Source of the DNA: Methylocella silvestris BL2
GTDB lineage: Bacteria; Pseudomonadota; Alphaproteobacteria; Rhizobiales; Beijerinckiaceae
Length of the DNA: 64,000 nt
Reading direction: 5' to 3'
NCBI RefSeq assembly: GCF_000021745.1
Contig: NC_011666.1
Span: forward strand, 124,001 to 188,000
Part shown: piece after piece, positions 38,258 through 49,392 of the stretch
Numbering within the stretch: position 1 is the first letter of the stretch
How the letters are laid out: each line of letters begins with the position of its first letter
The notes under the pieces: model-generated
The model's database searches: none
What the model saw: only the letters and a program-made list of their open reading frames with translations
Told to the model about the DNA's origin: nothing
Translations under genes and position numbers: made by a program

Positions 38258-39607
38258 TTACTGGCGGACAATCTGGGCCATGGCCGCGGGGCCGGCCGTT
38301 GCGGAGGTCGCGGTCGCCGGTTTAGCCGAGGCGTCGGCGCGCTGCGGGGGCGTCGGAACATCGGCGAATTGCGGCACCAGCGGCTCCTGAGCGGCGACGG
38401 CCGCAGCCGGCTCGGTTTTCTTGCCGCCGAACCAGCCCGTAATCATCGCCAGCCGATCCGGCTCCTTGGCGGAAGCGCCGCCCACCGACCCAGTGACGTC
38501 TCCGGCGTCGGCCAGTTTGACGGCGGGAGCGGCGGAAGGCGGAGCGGCCTTGGCCATCTGGACGACGGGCGAGACGCGGGTCTTGCGGGCCTTGCCATCG
38601 TCGGAGGCGAGTTTTGTCTTCGCGTCCTCGATCACAATGTCGACCGGCCCGCGCGCGAGCGCCTCCGGACGGCTGGCGAAGGCGGACAGCGAGGCGAATT
38701 GCGGATGCTGACCGCCATCGACATAGAGGGTGCGGATTGGCTTCGCCTGCGCTGCGAGCTCAGCCACCTTCACGTCGTCGCGAGCGGCTTTGGCGGCGAC
38801 CTCGCTGCGGACGCTCTCATCCTGCTTCAGTTGCGGGCAGGGGCCATAGGGATCGAAGCGGCCGGTCGCAGGCTCGGCGTTGAAGACGTAGCGCTTGCTG
38901 CAGACGCCGACCGCGACCTGCTGCTTGGTCACCTCGAAATTGTCGGAGCCTTCCTTGAGCTGCTTCCAGAAGCCGATATTCGGATCGGCCCGGTATTTCG
39001 CCATGTTTTCGGCGGTCATCCGGAAGGGATAGGACTGCATCTGGATTTCGCGCTGGCCGCCGGAGAAACCGTCGCGGACGAGGGCGTAGATCTCGCCGAT
39101 CTGCGGGTCGGTCATGGAGAAACAGCCGGCCGAGGAGCAGATGCCGTGCACCATGATCGCGCCGCCGTCGCGCCCGAGCGCGCGGTCATAGGCGTTGGGG
39201 TAGCCGACGTTGAAGGCGAGATAATAGGCCGAATTCGGCTTCATCTGCGCCGGGGTGATCGAATAGAAGCCTTCGGGGACCTGCCGGTCGCCTTCGCGCG
39301 TCTTCGGACCGAGCTGACCGGACCAGCGGCAGACCGGATAGGTCTTGAGCAGCGCATATTTGCCGTCCGCCTTCATCTTCCAGACTTCGAGCTCGGATTC
39401 TTTCTTATAGGTGCGGATCAGGACGGGCGCGTCCGGGGTCGTGCCCTTTTCCTTCATCAACGCGACAGTTTCCGCCGGGACGGGAGCGTTGGCGCGGGCG
39501 CTGATGCTGTTGAGGCCTGCGTCTTCGCAACCGGCCAGGGAAATGGCGGCGGCGGCGGCCATGGCGATAAGACCGAGGCGGACGGGGAAGTCGCGACTGG
39601 AACTCAT
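38258..39607 (-). CDS. YafK-type L,D-transpeptidase lipoprotein
   Basis: From ATG 39607 the product has 449 residues. The signal ends in a lipobox (ISLAGC), so it is probably membrane-anchored. The L,D-transpeptidase domain carries the catalytic motif H154-G-I-C-S-S-A-G-C162-F-S-M. The C-terminal 190 residues are Ala/Pro/Lys-rich and low in complexity, with no second domain that I can recognise. YafK-like enzymes cross-link peptidoglycan or release bound lipoproteins. Confidence 0.88.
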   Translation of the reverse strand: MSSSRDFPVRLGLIAMAAAAAISLAGCEDAGLNSISARANAPVPAETVALMKEKGTTPDAPVLIRTYKKESELEVWKMKADGKYALLKTYPVCRWSGQLGPKTREGDRQVPEGFYSITPAQMKPNSAYYLAFNVGYPNAYDRALGRDGGAIMVHGICSSAGCFSMTDPQIGEIYALVRDGFSGGQREIQMQSYPFRMTAENMAKYRADPNIGFWKQLKEGSDNFEVTKQQVAVGVCSKRYVFNAEPATGRFDPYGPCPQLKQDESVRSEVAAKAARDDVKVAELAAQAKPIRTLYVDGGQHPQFASLSAFASRPEALARGPVDIVIEDAKTKLASDDGKARKTRVSPVVQMAKAAPPSAAPAVKLADAGDVTGSVGGASAKEPDRLAMITGWFGGKKTEPAAAVAAQEPLVPQFADVPTPPQRADASAKPATATSATAGPAAMAQIVRQ

Positions 39608-40179
39608 GGGCGTCTCGCGCGTTTTATAAGGTTTGCATCCATGATGCGGATGCAGTCTACCGCGCCGAGCCAATCCTCGCAAGTGAGTTGAGACCCAGCA
39701 ATTTTACACAAAACGGTAAATAAACTCTTAGCTTTTTCAGTAACGGGGCGTTTTGGCCAAGGCTAATTCGCCCAGCATAGAAGGCCGGAAAAGTCTAGGC
39801 GCCAGAATCGGGGCGCCAATGCCGCCCGTCGAGCTTGGGTTGGCCCAGCCTCAGCCGTCACTACGGCGGGAATGTGGCGGAGCCGTCATGCTCCGCAAGC
39901 GCGAAGACGCCACGTGCTTGGCCGGCCAGCCGGAGCGTTTTGCGCCGTTTTCAAGAAAATTACGGCTGAAAAGCCGAAAAATGGGCGCGATATCGCGTTC
40001 TCGCGCCAGAAACGAGCCGCAGACGAGAGCAAAGCCGGCCGACGGCGCGCTTTATCTCCGGGCGGTTTATCTCTCGCTAACCTTGTCTGAAGCCTGCGGC
40101 CGATCATGGCGCCTGCGCGCGGCCGTCGATTCCAGCCCGGCGTTGCCGTGGCGCCACGCTCGCGGGCGCCTGCTCAAGC
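39608..40179. other. Intergenic region between the L,D-transpeptidase gene and accA
   Basis: About 570 bases. A/T-rich sequence around 39695-39750 probably contains the transpeptidase promoter. A frame open on the plus strand (39753-40229) starts at a TTG, has no clear ribosome-binding site and a composition unlike the neighbours. I do not call a gene. No T-tailed hairpin for accA was found. Confidence 0.4.
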
Positions 40180-41184
40180 TCAGATCGTGCGGCCGATCGC
40201 CAGAAATTTATCGGCGCGACTGCGCCTGATCTCCTCATGCGACAGCGGCAACAGGCCTTCGAGCGCCCGCTGCACGGCGTCGCCGACCGCCTGGATCGCA
40301 GCTGCCGGGTCGCGATGAGCCCCGCCGATCGGTTCGGCGATGATCGCGTCGATGATGCCGAATCGGTAGAGATCCTGCGCCGTGATCTTCATGGTCGTCG
40401 CGGCGTCCTCGGCTTTCGCGGCATCGCGCCACAAAATCGAGGCCGAGGCCTCGGGCGAGGCGACCGTATAGATCGCGTGCTCCAGCATCAGCACGCGATT
40501 GCAGGTGGCGATGGCGATGGCGCCGCCCGATCCGCCCTCGCCGACGATCGCCGCGATATTCGGCACGCCGAGCGAGAGGGACGCGTCCGTCGCGCGCGCG
40601 ATCGCCTCGGCTTGGCCGCGCTCTTCCGCGTCGACGCCGGGAAAGGCGCCGGGCGTATCGACCAGCGAAATCACCGGGAGATTGAAACGAGCGGCAAGCT
40701 GCATCACGCGCACCGCCTTGCGATAGCCTTCGGGGCGCGCCATGCCGAAGTTATGCTTGATTCGCGCCGCGGTGTCGGTGCCCTTCTCCTGCCCCATGAC
40801 GCAGACGGCATAGCCGCGAAACCAGCCAAGGCCGCAGATCAGCGCCGCGTCTTCACCGAATTGCCGGTCGCCGGAGAGCGGGCTGAAATCGGTGATGAGT
40901 CCTTTGACGTAATCGACAAAATGCGGGCGCTGCGGATGGCGCGCGACCTGCGTCTTCTGCCACGGAGTCAGGCTGGCGTAGAGATCGGCCAGCGCCTTCT
41001 CGGATTTGCTCTCGAGCCGGAACAATTCGTCGCTGATTTGCACGCCTTCGCCGTCGGCGGCGAGCGAGCGCAGCTCCTGCACCTTCGCCTCGAGTTCGGC
41101 GACGGGCTTTTCGAAATCGAGATAGCTCCGCGTCGAGGCCGGCCGCGGCGAAGCCTGGTTTTGCGGAGAAACGGGAAAGGTCAT
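40180..41184 (-). CDS. accA: Acetyl-CoA carboxylase carboxyltransferase subunit alpha
   Basis: The ATG at 41184 gives 334 residues; the open frame to 41298 adds atypical sequence. The family start YLDFEKPVAELEAKVQEL is present. The crotonase-like core has FGMARPEGYRKAVRVMQLA, DTPGAFPGVDAEERGQAEAI and GEGGSGGAIAI for CoA and biotin binding. It transfers carboxyl from biotin to acetyl-CoA with AccD. The C-terminus ends RSRADKFLAIGRTI. Confidence 0.95.
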   Translation of the reverse strand: MTFPVSPQNQASPRPASTRSYLDFEKPVAELEAKVQELRSLAADGEGVQISDELFRLESKSEKALADLYASLTPWQKTQVARHPQRPHFVDYVKGLITDFSPLSGDRQFGEDAALICGLGWFRGYAVCVMGQEKGTDTAARIKHNFGMARPEGYRKAVRVMQLAARFNLPVISLVDTPGAFPGVDAEERGQAEAIARATDASLSLGVPNIAAIVGEGGSGGAIAIATCNRVLMLEHAIYTVASPEASASILWRDAAKAEDAATTMKITAQDLYRFGIIDAIIAEPIGGAHRDPAAAIQAVGDAVQRALEGLLPLSHEEIRRSRADKFLAIGRTI

Positions 41185-41348
41185 GGTCAAATAATCGGTT
41201 GCCGGGGAGGGCGGAAACTGGCGATTTCGCTCCGCGAAGTCAAGGAATTGCTGACCCCGACGCAAGCGGTCGCGGCCTTTTGCCGAAAAGGACGCCATCT
41301 TTCAGAATGGTGTGAGCCATCAAAACAAGGGGTTAGCAGACGCCAGCT

Positions 41349-44300
41349 TCAGCTTGCATGGTCGGTCGAAGGCGTTGCGAGCCGCGGAAAAAGCCGGCGC
41401 CAGCGCCCCTTCGCGGCGAGGCGGAAGCGGTCCATGTAGAGATAAAGAACCGGCGTCGTGTACAGCGTCAGCATCTGGCTGACGATAAGGCCGCCGACGA
41501 TCGCGACGCCGAGCGGCCGACGCAATTCGGCGCCTTCGCCGGCGCTGAGCGCCAGCGGCGCGGCGCCGAGAATCGCCGCGAAAGTGGTCATCATGATCGG
41601 CCGGAACCGCAGCATCGAGGCCTCGAAGATCGACTCCCTTGGGCTGAGGCCCCGGGAGCGCTCGGCCGCGAGGGCGAAGTCGATCATCATGATGGCGTTC
41701 TTTTTGACGATGCCGATCAGGAGAATCACGCCGATCATGGCGATGACGCTGAATTCGAGATGGAAGGCCAGCAGCGCCAGCACCGCTCCGACGCCGGCCG
41801 AGGGCAGGGTCGACAGAATCGTGATCGGATGAATGAAGCTCTCATACAGAATGCCGAGCACGATATAGACCGCCGCGAGCGCCGCCAGAAACAATACGCC
41901 CTGGTTGCCGAGCGAGGCCTGGAAGGCTTGCGCCGCGCCCTGCGGGACGCCGCGGATCGAGGCCGGCATGCCGATTTGCGCCGACGCCTTGTTGATTTCC
42001 GTGATCCCCTGTCCGAGCGAGAAGCCCGGCCGCAAATTGAAGGAGAGCGTGCTGGCGACGAAGAGCCCCTGATGATTGATATTGAGGGAGGTCTTGCCCG
42101 GTTCGAAATGTGCGAGCGCCGCCAGCGGAATCATTTTTTCCTTCGACGTGCTGACGGCGGCGCCGGCGGAGGCGCTCGACTTGCCGGTTGAAGCGATCGC
42201 ATTTGTCGCGGCGTTGCGCGCTGAATCGTCGGCCGCCTGCGCGGAGGCCGACGCGCTCGAGTTCGCGGCGCTGGTCACCGTCCCAGAGGGCAGAGCGCTT
42301 TGCGCGGAGCCGCTGGGATTGCCGCCGGCGGGACTGACATAAATGTCTTTCAGGATCGACGGGTCCTGCCAATAGCGCGGCGCGACCTCCATCACGACAT
42401 GATATTGGTTGACGGCGGAAAAGATCGTCGAAACCTGCCGCTGCCCGAACGCGTCGTAAAGCGTCTGCGAGATTTCGTTCATGGTGACGCCGAGCCGTGC
42501 GGCCGCGTCGCGATCGATGACGATCTGCGAGGCGAGGCCGCCCTGTTGCTGATCCGCGTTGATGTCGGCGATTACGCGGCTGTTGCGCAAGGCCTCGACC
42601 AGCTTTGGCGCGAAGCGGTAGATCTCATTCGCGTCGTCGCCCTGCAGCGTATATTGATATTGCGCATTGGCGAGGCGTCCGCCCATGCGCAGATCCTGCA
42701 CGGCTTGCAGGTAGAGCGTGACGCCCGGCACCCTCGCGAGCGGGCCGCGCAGCCGCGCGATCACCTCATCGGCCGAGACGTCGCGTTGGGCGCGCGGCTT
42801 CAGATTGATGAAGCACCGCCCGGAATTGGTTTCGCTGCCGCCGGTGAATCCGACGATGCTCGAGACGGCCGGGTCGCGCTGAACGATATCTTGCAGCTGG
42901 CGCAGCTTCTCCCGCATGGCCTGGAAGGAGATGCTCTGATCCGCCACGATCGAGCCCATGATGCGGCCGGTGTCGACCTGCGGGAAGAAGCCCTTGGGGA
43001 TGATCGTGAACAGCGAGATATTGAGGCAGATGGTGGCGAACAGCGCCAGCATGACGAAGCCGCTGTGGCGCAGCGCCCAGCCAAGCGTGCGGCCGTAGCC
43101 GCGCTGGAGCGCTGCAAAGGGATCGAAGCGGCGCGAGGCCCTCGCCATCACAGGCCGCGCCTTCAACACCAGCGCGCACATCATTGGCGTCAGCGTCAGC
43201 GACAGCACGAGCGAGATGATGATGGCGAAGGTCAGCGTCAGCGCGAATTCGCGGAACAAACGTCCGATGATGCCGCCCATGAACAGGATCGGAATGAACA
43301 CGGCGATCAGCGAGACGCTGATCGAGATGACGGTGAAGCCGACCTCGCGCGCGCCGGCGAGCGCAGCCTCAAGCGGCCGGGCGCCCTCCTCGATATGGCG
43401 CGCGATATTCTCCAGAACGACGATGGCGTCGTCGACGACGAAGCCGGTCGCGATGGTCAGCGCCATCAGCGAGAGAATATTGAGGCTGAAGCCCGCAAGA
43501 TACATGGCCCCGAACGCGCCGATGATCGAGAGCGGCGTCACGACTGCGGGAACGGAGGCAGAGCGCCAGTCGCGCAGGAACAGGAAAACGATCAGCGTGA
43601 CGAGGGCGATCGAGAACAGGAGTGTTTGCTCAGTGTCCTGCACCGAGGCGCGAATGGTGTTGCTTCTGTCGCCGGTGACAATCATGTCGATGTCGGCGGG
43701 CATTGCCGCACGCAGATGCGTCAGTTCCGCCTTGATCGTGTCGACCGTGCGGATGATGTTGGCGCCGGGCTCCGGCGAGATGACGACGAGGACGCCGGTT
43801 TTTCCGTTGATGAGCCCCTCATTACGCAGATCCTCGACGGAATCGAGGACCTCGGCGACATCGGAAAGACGCACCGGCGCGCCGTCGCGGTAGGCGATCA
43901 CGAGATTGCGGTAGTCCGCGGCGACATTGGCCTGATCGTTGGTATAGATCTGAAAATGACGGTCGTCGCCCTCGATCGAGCCCTTCGGGCTGTTGGCGTT
44001 GGCGCCGGCCAGCGCAGCGCGCACGTCCTCGAGGCCTATGCCATATTTCGACAGCGCATGCGGATTGATCTCGACGCGGACGGCGGGCAGCGCCGAGCCG
44101 GCGAGACTCGCCTGGCCGACGCCCTCGATCTGTGACAGGCGCGGCTGCAAAATGTTGGTGGCGATGTCATAGATCTGGCCGGCGGTCTTCGTCTTCGAGG
44201 TCAGCCCAAGCAGCAGGATCGGCGCGTCGGCGGGGTTGATCTTGCGGTAGGTCGGATTGCTGCGCAGGCTTGTCGGCAGATCGGCGCGCGCCGCGTTGAT

Positions 44301-44633
44301 CGCGCCCTGGACGTCGCGCGCGGCGCCGTTGATATCGCGATCGATGTCGAATTGCAGCGTGATCGTGGCCTGGCCGATGGTGCTGCGCGAGGTCATCTCG
44401 GTGACCGCGGCGATCTGGCCGAGCGAGCGCTCGAGCGGGCTGGCGACGCTCGATGCGACCGTTTCCGGGCTCGCGCCCGGCAGCGTGGCGGACACTGCGA
44501 TGGTCGGAAAATCGACTTGCGGCAAAGGTGCGACGGGCAGGTTCAGAAAGCCGAGCGCGCCGGCAAGGCCGATCCCCGCGGCGATCAAAATCGTCGCGAC
44601 CGGACGCCGAATGAAGGGCGCCGAGATATTCAC
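41349..44633 (-). CDS. RND efflux permease, MdtC-like
   Basis: A 1094-residue inner-membrane RND pump of the MdtB/MdtC (hydrophobe/amphiphile) type: FIRRPVATILIAAGIGLAGA at the start, then a PLPQVDFPTI loop, 12 membrane helices and two large periplasmic loops. The charged residues of helix 4 are in [17 protein letters not shown]. An unusual insert of about 60 residues, rich in Ser, Ala and Thr, lies at about 772-831 in the second periplasmic loop. The start is a GTG one base after the MdtB stop, so the two are translated together. Confidence 0.92.
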   Translation of the reverse strand: MNISAPFIRRPVATILIAAGIGLAGALGFLNLPVAPLPQVDFPTIAVSATLPGASPETVASSVASPLERSLGQIAAVTEMTSRSTIGQATITLQFDIDRDINGAARDVQGAINAARADLPTSLRSNPTYRKINPADAPILLLGLTSKTKTAGQIYDIATNILQPRLSQIEGVGQASLAGSALPAVRVEINPHALSKYGIGLEDVRAALAGANANSPKGSIEGDDRHFQIYTNDQANVAADYRNLVIAYRDGAPVRLSDVAEVLDSVEDLRNEGLINGKTGVLVVISPEPGANIIRTVDTIKAELTHLRAAMPADIDMIVTGDRSNTIRASVQDTEQTLLFSIALVTLIVFLFLRDWRSASVPAVVTPLSIIGAFGAMYLAGFSLNILSLMALTIATGFVVDDAIVVLENIARHIEEGARPLEAALAGAREVGFTVISISVSLIAVFIPILFMGGIIGRLFREFALTLTFAIIISLVLSLTLTPMMCALVLKARPVMARASRRFDPFAALQRGYGRTLGWALRHSGFVMLALFATICLNISLFTIIPKGFFPQVDTGRIMGSIVADQSISFQAMREKLRQLQDIVQRDPAVSSIVGFTGGSETNSGRCFINLKPRAQRDVSADEVIARLRGPLARVPGVTLYLQAVQDLRMGGRLANAQYQYTLQGDDANEIYRFAPKLVEALRNSRVIADINADQQQGGLASQIVIDRDAAARLGVTMNEISQTLYDAFGQRQVSTIFSAVNQYHVVMEVAPRYWQDPSILKDIYVSPAGGNPSGSAQSALPSGTVTSAANSSASASAQAADDSARNAATNAIASTGKSSASAGAAVSTSKEKMIPLAALAHFEPGKTSLNINHQGLFVASTLSFNLRPGFSLGQGITEINKASAQIGMPASIRGVPQGAAQAFQASLGNQGVLFLAALAAVYIVLGILYESFIHPITILSTLPSAGVGAVLALLAFHLEFSVIAMIGVILLIGIVKKNAIMMIDFALAAERSRGLSPRESIFEASMLRFRPIMMTTFAAILGAAPLALSAGEGAELRRPLGVAIVGGLIVSQMLTLYTTPVLYLYMDRFRLAAKGRWRRLFPRLATPSTDHAS

Positions 44634-44634
44634 C

Positions 44635-47600
44635 TCAGACGGCCTCCTCGATGATCGCGCCGGGCGCGGCGCGGCCGCTGAGGCGACGCGCGAGGCGATC
44701 GAAATAAAGATAGATGACCGGCGTCGTGAACAGGGTCAGCGCCTGGCTGACGATGAGGCCGCCGACGATGGAAACGCCAAGCGGCTGGCGCAGCTCCGAG
44801 CCGACGCCCTGTCCCAGCATCAGCGGCAAGGCGCCGAGAAGGGCCGCCATGGTGGTCATCAGGATCGGCCGGAAACGCAACAGACAGGCCTCGAAGATGG
44901 CGTCTTCCGGCGCAAGCCCCTGATGGCGTTCGGCGTCCAGCGCGAAATCGATCATCATGATCGCGTTCTTCTTGACGATGCCGATGAGCAAAATGACGCC
45001 GATGACGGCGACGACGTCGAGCTCAAAGCCGAAGGCGATCAAGGCGAGCAGCGCGCCGACGCCGGCCGAGGGCAGCGTCGAGAGAATTGTCACAGGATGG
45101 ATGAAGCTCTCATAGAGCACGCCAAGGACGATATACATGGTGACGACGGCGGCGATGATGAGGAACAGCTCGTTGGAGGTCGAGGTGGTGAAGGCGCCGG
45201 CGGCGCCTTGCATCGACACGGTGAAGCTGTGCGGCAGGCCGATCTCGGTCTGCGCCGCCTCGATCGCCTCGACGGCCGCGCCGATCGAATAGCCGGGCGC
45301 GGTGTTGAACGAGATCGAAGCCGCCGAAAACTGGTTGAGATGGGTGATCAGCAGCGGCTTCTCGGTCTGCTCGACATGAGCGATCGCCGACAGCGGCACC
45401 TGTCCTTGGGTCGAGGAGGCGGAAGACGGCAGGTAGAGCGAATCGAGGTGCGAGAGGTCGCGCTGCAGCTTCGGATCGACCTCGAGAATAACGCGATACT
45501 GGTTCGATTGCGTGAAGATGGTCGAAACGATGCGCTGGCCGTAGGCGTCGTAGAGAGCGTTGTCGACGCTGGCGAGAGTGATGCCAAAGCGCGCCGCCGT
45601 CGCGCGGTCGACGACGAGGTCCACAGCCTGGCCGCGCGCCTGCGCATTGCTGGCGACGTCGGTCAGCGCCGGCGATTGATGCAGACGGTCGATCAGGCGC
45701 GGGAGCCATTCCGCGAGATCGGCCGGATTGGCGTTTTGCAGAATGAAGCTGTATTGCGCCCGGCCGATGGTCGAATCCACGGTGAGATCCTGGACCGGCT
45801 GGAGAAATAGCTGCGCGCCGGGAATTTTCGCGACCTCCGTCTGCAGCCGGCGGATCACGTCGCGGGCGCCGACGCGCTCGTCGCGCGGCTTCAGATTGAT
45901 GAGAAACCGGCCGCTGTTCAGCGTCGGATTGTCGCCGTCGACGCCGATGAAGGAACTGACGCTGGCGACGGCCTCATCCTTTGAAATCGTCTCGGCCATC
46001 CGCATTTGCAGCGTGGCCATGGCGTCGAAGGATATTCCCTGCGTCGCCTCCGAGACGCCCTGGATCATGCCCGTGTCTTGCGCCGGGAAAAATCCCTTCG
46101 GAATGACGATATAGAGAAAGATGGTGAGGCCGAGGGTGGCGATGGCGACGAATAGCGTCAGCGGCTGGTGGCGCAGGACGATCCGGAGCATCCGGCCGTA
46201 AAAGGCGATGACGCTGTTAAAGGCGCGCTCGGCCCAAAGATCGAGGCGGCTGCGCTGGCTTTCGGGGCGATGGCGGATCAGCCGGGCGCACATCATCGGC
46301 ACGAGGGTCAGCGAGACGACCGCCGAAATGATGATCGTGACCGCGAGCGTGATGGCGAATTCGTGGAACAGCCGGCCGATCACATCGCCCATGAACAACA
46401 GCGGGATGAGCACCGCGAGCAGCGAAACCGTCAATGAAATGATGGTGAAGCCGATCTGGTGCGAGCCCTTCAGCGCCGCCTCGAGCGGTTCGTCGCCGTC
46501 CTCGACATAGCGGCTGATGTTCTCGATCATCACGATGGCGTCGTCGACGACGAAGCCGGTCGAGATGGTGAGCGCCATCAACGACAGATTGTCGAGGCTG
46601 AAGCCGAGCAGATACATGGCGACCAGCGTGCCGACGAGCGACAGCGGCACAGAGAGGCTCGGTATGATAGTCGCCGGCACATTGCGCAGGAAAACGAAAA
46701 TCACAGCCACGACCAGCGCCACCGAAATGCCGAGCTCGACCTGAACATCCGCTACCGAGGCGCGGATCGTGGTGGTTCGGTCGCTGAGAATCGTGATGTC
46801 GACCGCAGCGGGCAGAGTCGAGCGCAAGTTCGGCAGCAGCTTCTGCACGCTGTCGGCGACGGCGATGACATTCGCGCCGGGTTGACGGCGAATATTGATG
46901 ATGATCGCCGGCTCGCCATTGGCCCAGGCCCTGAGCTTGGTGTTTTCGGGGCCGTCGATGATCGTGGCGACGTCGCTCAGCCGCACCGGCGCATTGTTGC
47001 GGTAGGCGATGACGATGTTGCGATAATCCTTGATCGAGGTCAGCTGATCATTGGCCGTGATTGTCGAGGATTGATGCGGGCCGTCGAAGCCGCCTTTTGG
47101 CGCGTTCACATTGGCGTTGGAGATCGTCGAGCGCAGATCGTCGATGTTGAGGCCGTAGGCGGCCAGCGCCTGCGGGTTGAACTGGATGCGGATCGCCGGG
47201 CGCTGGCCGCCGCTGATCGTGACCTGGCCAACGCCCGGCTGCTGGGCGATTTTTTGGGCGATCCGGGTTTCGCCGATATCCTGAAGATCCGTCAGCGACA
47301 GGGTTTTCGAGGTCACCGAGAGCGTCAGGATCGGCGCGTCGGCCGGATTAACCTTGGAATAGATCGGCGGCGCGGGCAGATCCGCCGGCAAAAGGCTGTT
47401 GGCGGCGTTGATTGCCGCCTGCACCTGCTGCTCGGCGACGTCGAGAGTCAGATTGAGGCTGAACTGCAGCGTGACGACGGACGCCCCGGCGGAGCTCGAC
47501 GAGGTCATCTGGTTCAGTCCCGGCATCTGCCCGAGCTGGCGCTCGAGCGGCGCCGTCACCGCCGAGGTCATGACTTCCGGGCTCGCGCCGGGCAGGAAAG

Positions 47601-47745
47601 TGCGCACCTCGATCGTCGGATAATCGACTTCCGGCAGCGCGGCGAGCGGCAGGAACCGATAGGCGACCGCGCCGGCGATGAGGATCGCCGCCATCAGCAG
47701 CGATGTCGCGACCGGCCGCAGGATAAATAATCGCGACGGATTCAT
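44635..47745 (-). CDS. RND efflux permease, MdtB-like
   Basis: A 1036-residue RND pump of normal length. It shows [35 protein letters not shown], the helix-4 motif [16 protein letters not shown] and a C-terminal [17 protein letters not shown]. MdtB and MdtC form a B2C heterotrimer in E. coli, and the pairing here supports the same. It is followed at once by the MdtC-like gene. Confidence 0.94.
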   Translation of the reverse strand: MNPSRLFILRPVATSLLMAAILIAGAVAYRFLPLAALPEVDYPTIEVRTFLPGASPEVMTSAVTAPLERQLGQMPGLNQMTSSSSAGASVVTLQFSLNLTLDVAEQQVQAAINAANSLLPADLPAPPIYSKVNPADAPILTLSVTSKTLSLTDLQDIGETRIAQKIAQQPGVGQVTISGGQRPAIRIQFNPQALAAYGLNIDDLRSTISNANVNAPKGGFDGPHQSSTITANDQLTSIKDYRNIVIAYRNNAPVRLSDVATIIDGPENTKLRAWANGEPAIIINIRRQPGANVIAVADSVQKLLPNLRSTLPAAVDITILSDRTTTIRASVADVQVELGISVALVVAVIFVFLRNVPATIIPSLSVPLSLVGTLVAMYLLGFSLDNLSLMALTISTGFVVDDAIVMIENISRYVEDGDEPLEAALKGSHQIGFTIISLTVSLLAVLIPLLFMGDVIGRLFHEFAITLAVTIIISAVVSLTLVPMMCARLIRHRPESQRSRLDLWAERAFNSVIAFYGRMLRIVLRHQPLTLFVAIATLGLTIFLYIVIPKGFFPAQDTGMIQGVSEATQGISFDAMATLQMRMAETISKDEAVASVSSFIGVDGDNPTLNSGRFLINLKPRDERVGARDVIRRLQTEVAKIPGAQLFLQPVQDLTVDSTIGRAQYSFILQNANPADLAEWLPRLIDRLHQSPALTDVASNAQARGQAVDLVVDRATAARFGITLASVDNALYDAYGQRIVSTIFTQSNQYRVILEVDPKLQRDLSHLDSLYLPSSASSTQGQVPLSAIAHVEQTEKPLLITHLNQFSAASISFNTAPGYSIGAAVEAIEAAQTEIGLPHSFTVSMQGAAGAFTTSTSNELFLIIAAVVTMYIVLGVLYESFIHPVTILSTLPSAGVGALLALIAFGFELDVVAVIGVILLIGIVKKNAIMMIDFALDAERHQGLAPEDAIFEACLLRFRPILMTTMAALLGALPLMLGQGVGSELRQPLGVSIVGGLIVSQALTLFTTPVIYLYFDRLARRLSGRAAPGAIIEEAV

Positions 47746-47791
47746 CAGCTGGACCGTGCGATGACGTCAAAACTTGTCCGCGCGCCGGCCG

Positions 47792-49144
47792 TCATTGCGC
47801 CCCCGGCTGCTGCCCGTGACGCCTGGATCCGTGTCCCGATTTGCCATCGGGCGTTGCGCCCGCCTGATCTTTCGCCGGGGGGTCGGTGGCGACGCCGTCA
47901 ATGGCCGCAATGGAGACTTCAGCCCCGTCGCGCAGCCTATCGGTTCCATCGACGACGACGCGGTCGCCCGGCGCCAGCCCGGCGGTTATGGCGACGCGGC
48001 CGCCTTCCTGCGGGCCGAGCGTCACCTTGCGCATGACGACCTTGTCGTCCGCTCCGACGAGGTAGACATAGGTTCCCGGCGCGCCGCGCTGGATCGCCGT
48101 CACCGGAGCCGTTACGGCGCCGCGCAAGGTGTCGATCAGAAGCTGCGCGTTGACGAATTGGTTCGGAAACAGCTTGTCATCGAGATTGTCGAATTCGGCG
48201 CGGATCTTGATGGTGCCCGTCGTGGCGTCGATCTGATTGTCGACATTCGAAAGCTTGCCGGTTGCAAGCTTGTTCACATAGGCGCGGTCGAAGATAGACA
48301 CCGGCAGTTCGGCGCCCGTGTTCATCCGGTCCAGGATGGCCTGAAGCTCATCCTCCGGCACGGTGAAGATCACGGAGATCGGGTGCAGCTGGGTGATGAC
48401 CGCGATGCCGGTATCGCTGGTCTGCACGTAATTGCCGGGATCGACAAGGCGCAGGCCGACGCGGCCGTCGAGTGGCGACACGATGCGAGCATAGGTGAGA
48501 TTGAGCGTCTGCGCGTCGATCTGGGCCTGATCGGCCTTCAGCGCCCCCTCATATTGCTTGACGAGATAGATCTGGTCCTCGGCGGTTTGGCGGGCGATCG
48601 AATCCTGCTTCAGCAACGTCTGGAAGCGCTGCATATTGTTGCGCGCCTGATCGAGCAGGCCCTGGTCGCGGTCGCGTTGCCCTTCAAATTGTTCTTTGGC
48701 GACCTGATAGGGCCGCGGATCGATCTGGGCCAGAAAATCGCCTTTCTTGACCATCTGGCCTTCTTTGAAGCCGACGTCGATCAACTGTCCGTTGATCTGC
48801 GTCTTGACCGTCACATTAGCGAGCGGCGTCACCGTCCCAAGCCCGCTGACGAGAATGTTGATGTCGCCCTTTGCGACGGTTGCGACGCCGACCGGCTGCG
48901 CCTGGGCCGCCTGCGGCGCCGGCCCTGTGGCGCTCGAATGGTCCATCTTGATGAAGCGATAGGTTCCGAAGGCGATCAGCGCGGCGAGCACGATGAGGAT
49001 CGCCCGCCGCAGCGTCGACTTGGCCGGCGCGGTCGCGCCGACCGGCTGCAGCGGCGCAGGAGTCGATTTCGGCGCCTTCGCCTCCTCGCGAAGATAGACC
49101 GGATCGAGGGGGTCTGTGCCCGGCGGCCGGGTGCGGTCATCCAT
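47792..49144 (-). CDS. RND efflux periplasmic adaptor, MdtA-like
   Basis: A 450-residue membrane-fusion protein. A cytoplasmic tail of about 45 residues precedes a single N-terminal helix (AILIVLAALIAFGTYRF). A lipoyl-like half-motif follows (GLGTVTPLANVTVKTQINGQ, then FKEGQMVKKGDFLAQIDPRP). A coiled-coil hairpin lies at about 140-200. The second lipoyl half is ARIVSPLDGRVGLRLVDPGN. MdtA-specific PLANVTVKTQ supports the assignment. The Lys/Gly/Gln-rich tail after about residue 425 is disordered. Confidence 0.93.
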   Translation of the reverse strand: MDDRTRPPGTDPLDPVYLREEAKAPKSTPAPLQPVGATAPAKSTLRRAILIVLAALIAFGTYRFIKMDHSSATGPAPQAAQAQPVGVATVAKGDINILVSGLGTVTPLANVTVKTQINGQLIDVGFKEGQMVKKGDFLAQIDPRPYQVAKEQFEGQRDRDQGLLDQARNNMQRFQTLLKQDSIARQTAEDQIYLVKQYEGALKADQAQIDAQTLNLTYARIVSPLDGRVGLRLVDPGNYVQTSDTGIAVITQLHPISVIFTVPEDELQAILDRMNTGAELPVSIFDRAYVNKLATGKLSNVDNQIDATTGTIKIRAEFDNLDDKLFPNQFVNAQLLIDTLRGAVTAPVTAIQRGAPGTYVYLVGADDKVVMRKVTLGPQEGGRVAITAGLAPGDRVVVDGTDRLRDGAEVSIAAIDGVATDPPAKDQAGATPDGKSGHGSRRHGQQPGAQ

Positions 49145-49392
49145 GAAATTGGTCCAAAGCGGAGCTTCGCCTTATGAGAATCGCCAGATCCGATTATCGC
49201 GGCAGGCAAATGAACAGGCCATGTCCGCGAAGTGAGATCTTCTCCGGCGTTCGCCGGGGCAGCGGCTTACTCCGCGGCGACGCGCAAATCTTGCGCGTCA
49301 ATGAAACATAATGATGGCCGAACTCTAATCAATTCTTTGTAGTGATTAACGTTCTTTTGATTTGCCAGCTTCGGCCTCGCCGTAGCCGCTGT
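49145..49392. other. Spacer between outer-membrane factor and adaptor genes
   Basis: About 250 bases inside the efflux cluster. The stretch 49300-49370 is A/T-rich (around TTAACG and TCTTTTGATTTGCC), so a second promoter for the adaptor and pump genes may lie here. I see no clear regulator site. Confidence 0.35.

Noticed and set aside
39753..40229. 158-residue plus-strand ORF between the L,D-transpeptidase gene and accA
   Set aside because: TTG start without a ribosome-binding site, overlap with the accA end, and a composition unlike a folded protein.
41358..49177. Very long plus-strand frames opposite the efflux genes (for example 42300-44135, 44257-45810, 46459-47730 and 47774-49177)
   Set aside because: They are shadows of high-GC RND and adaptor genes. 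Composition is Arg/Asp/His-heavy, and the minus-strand products are clear family members.
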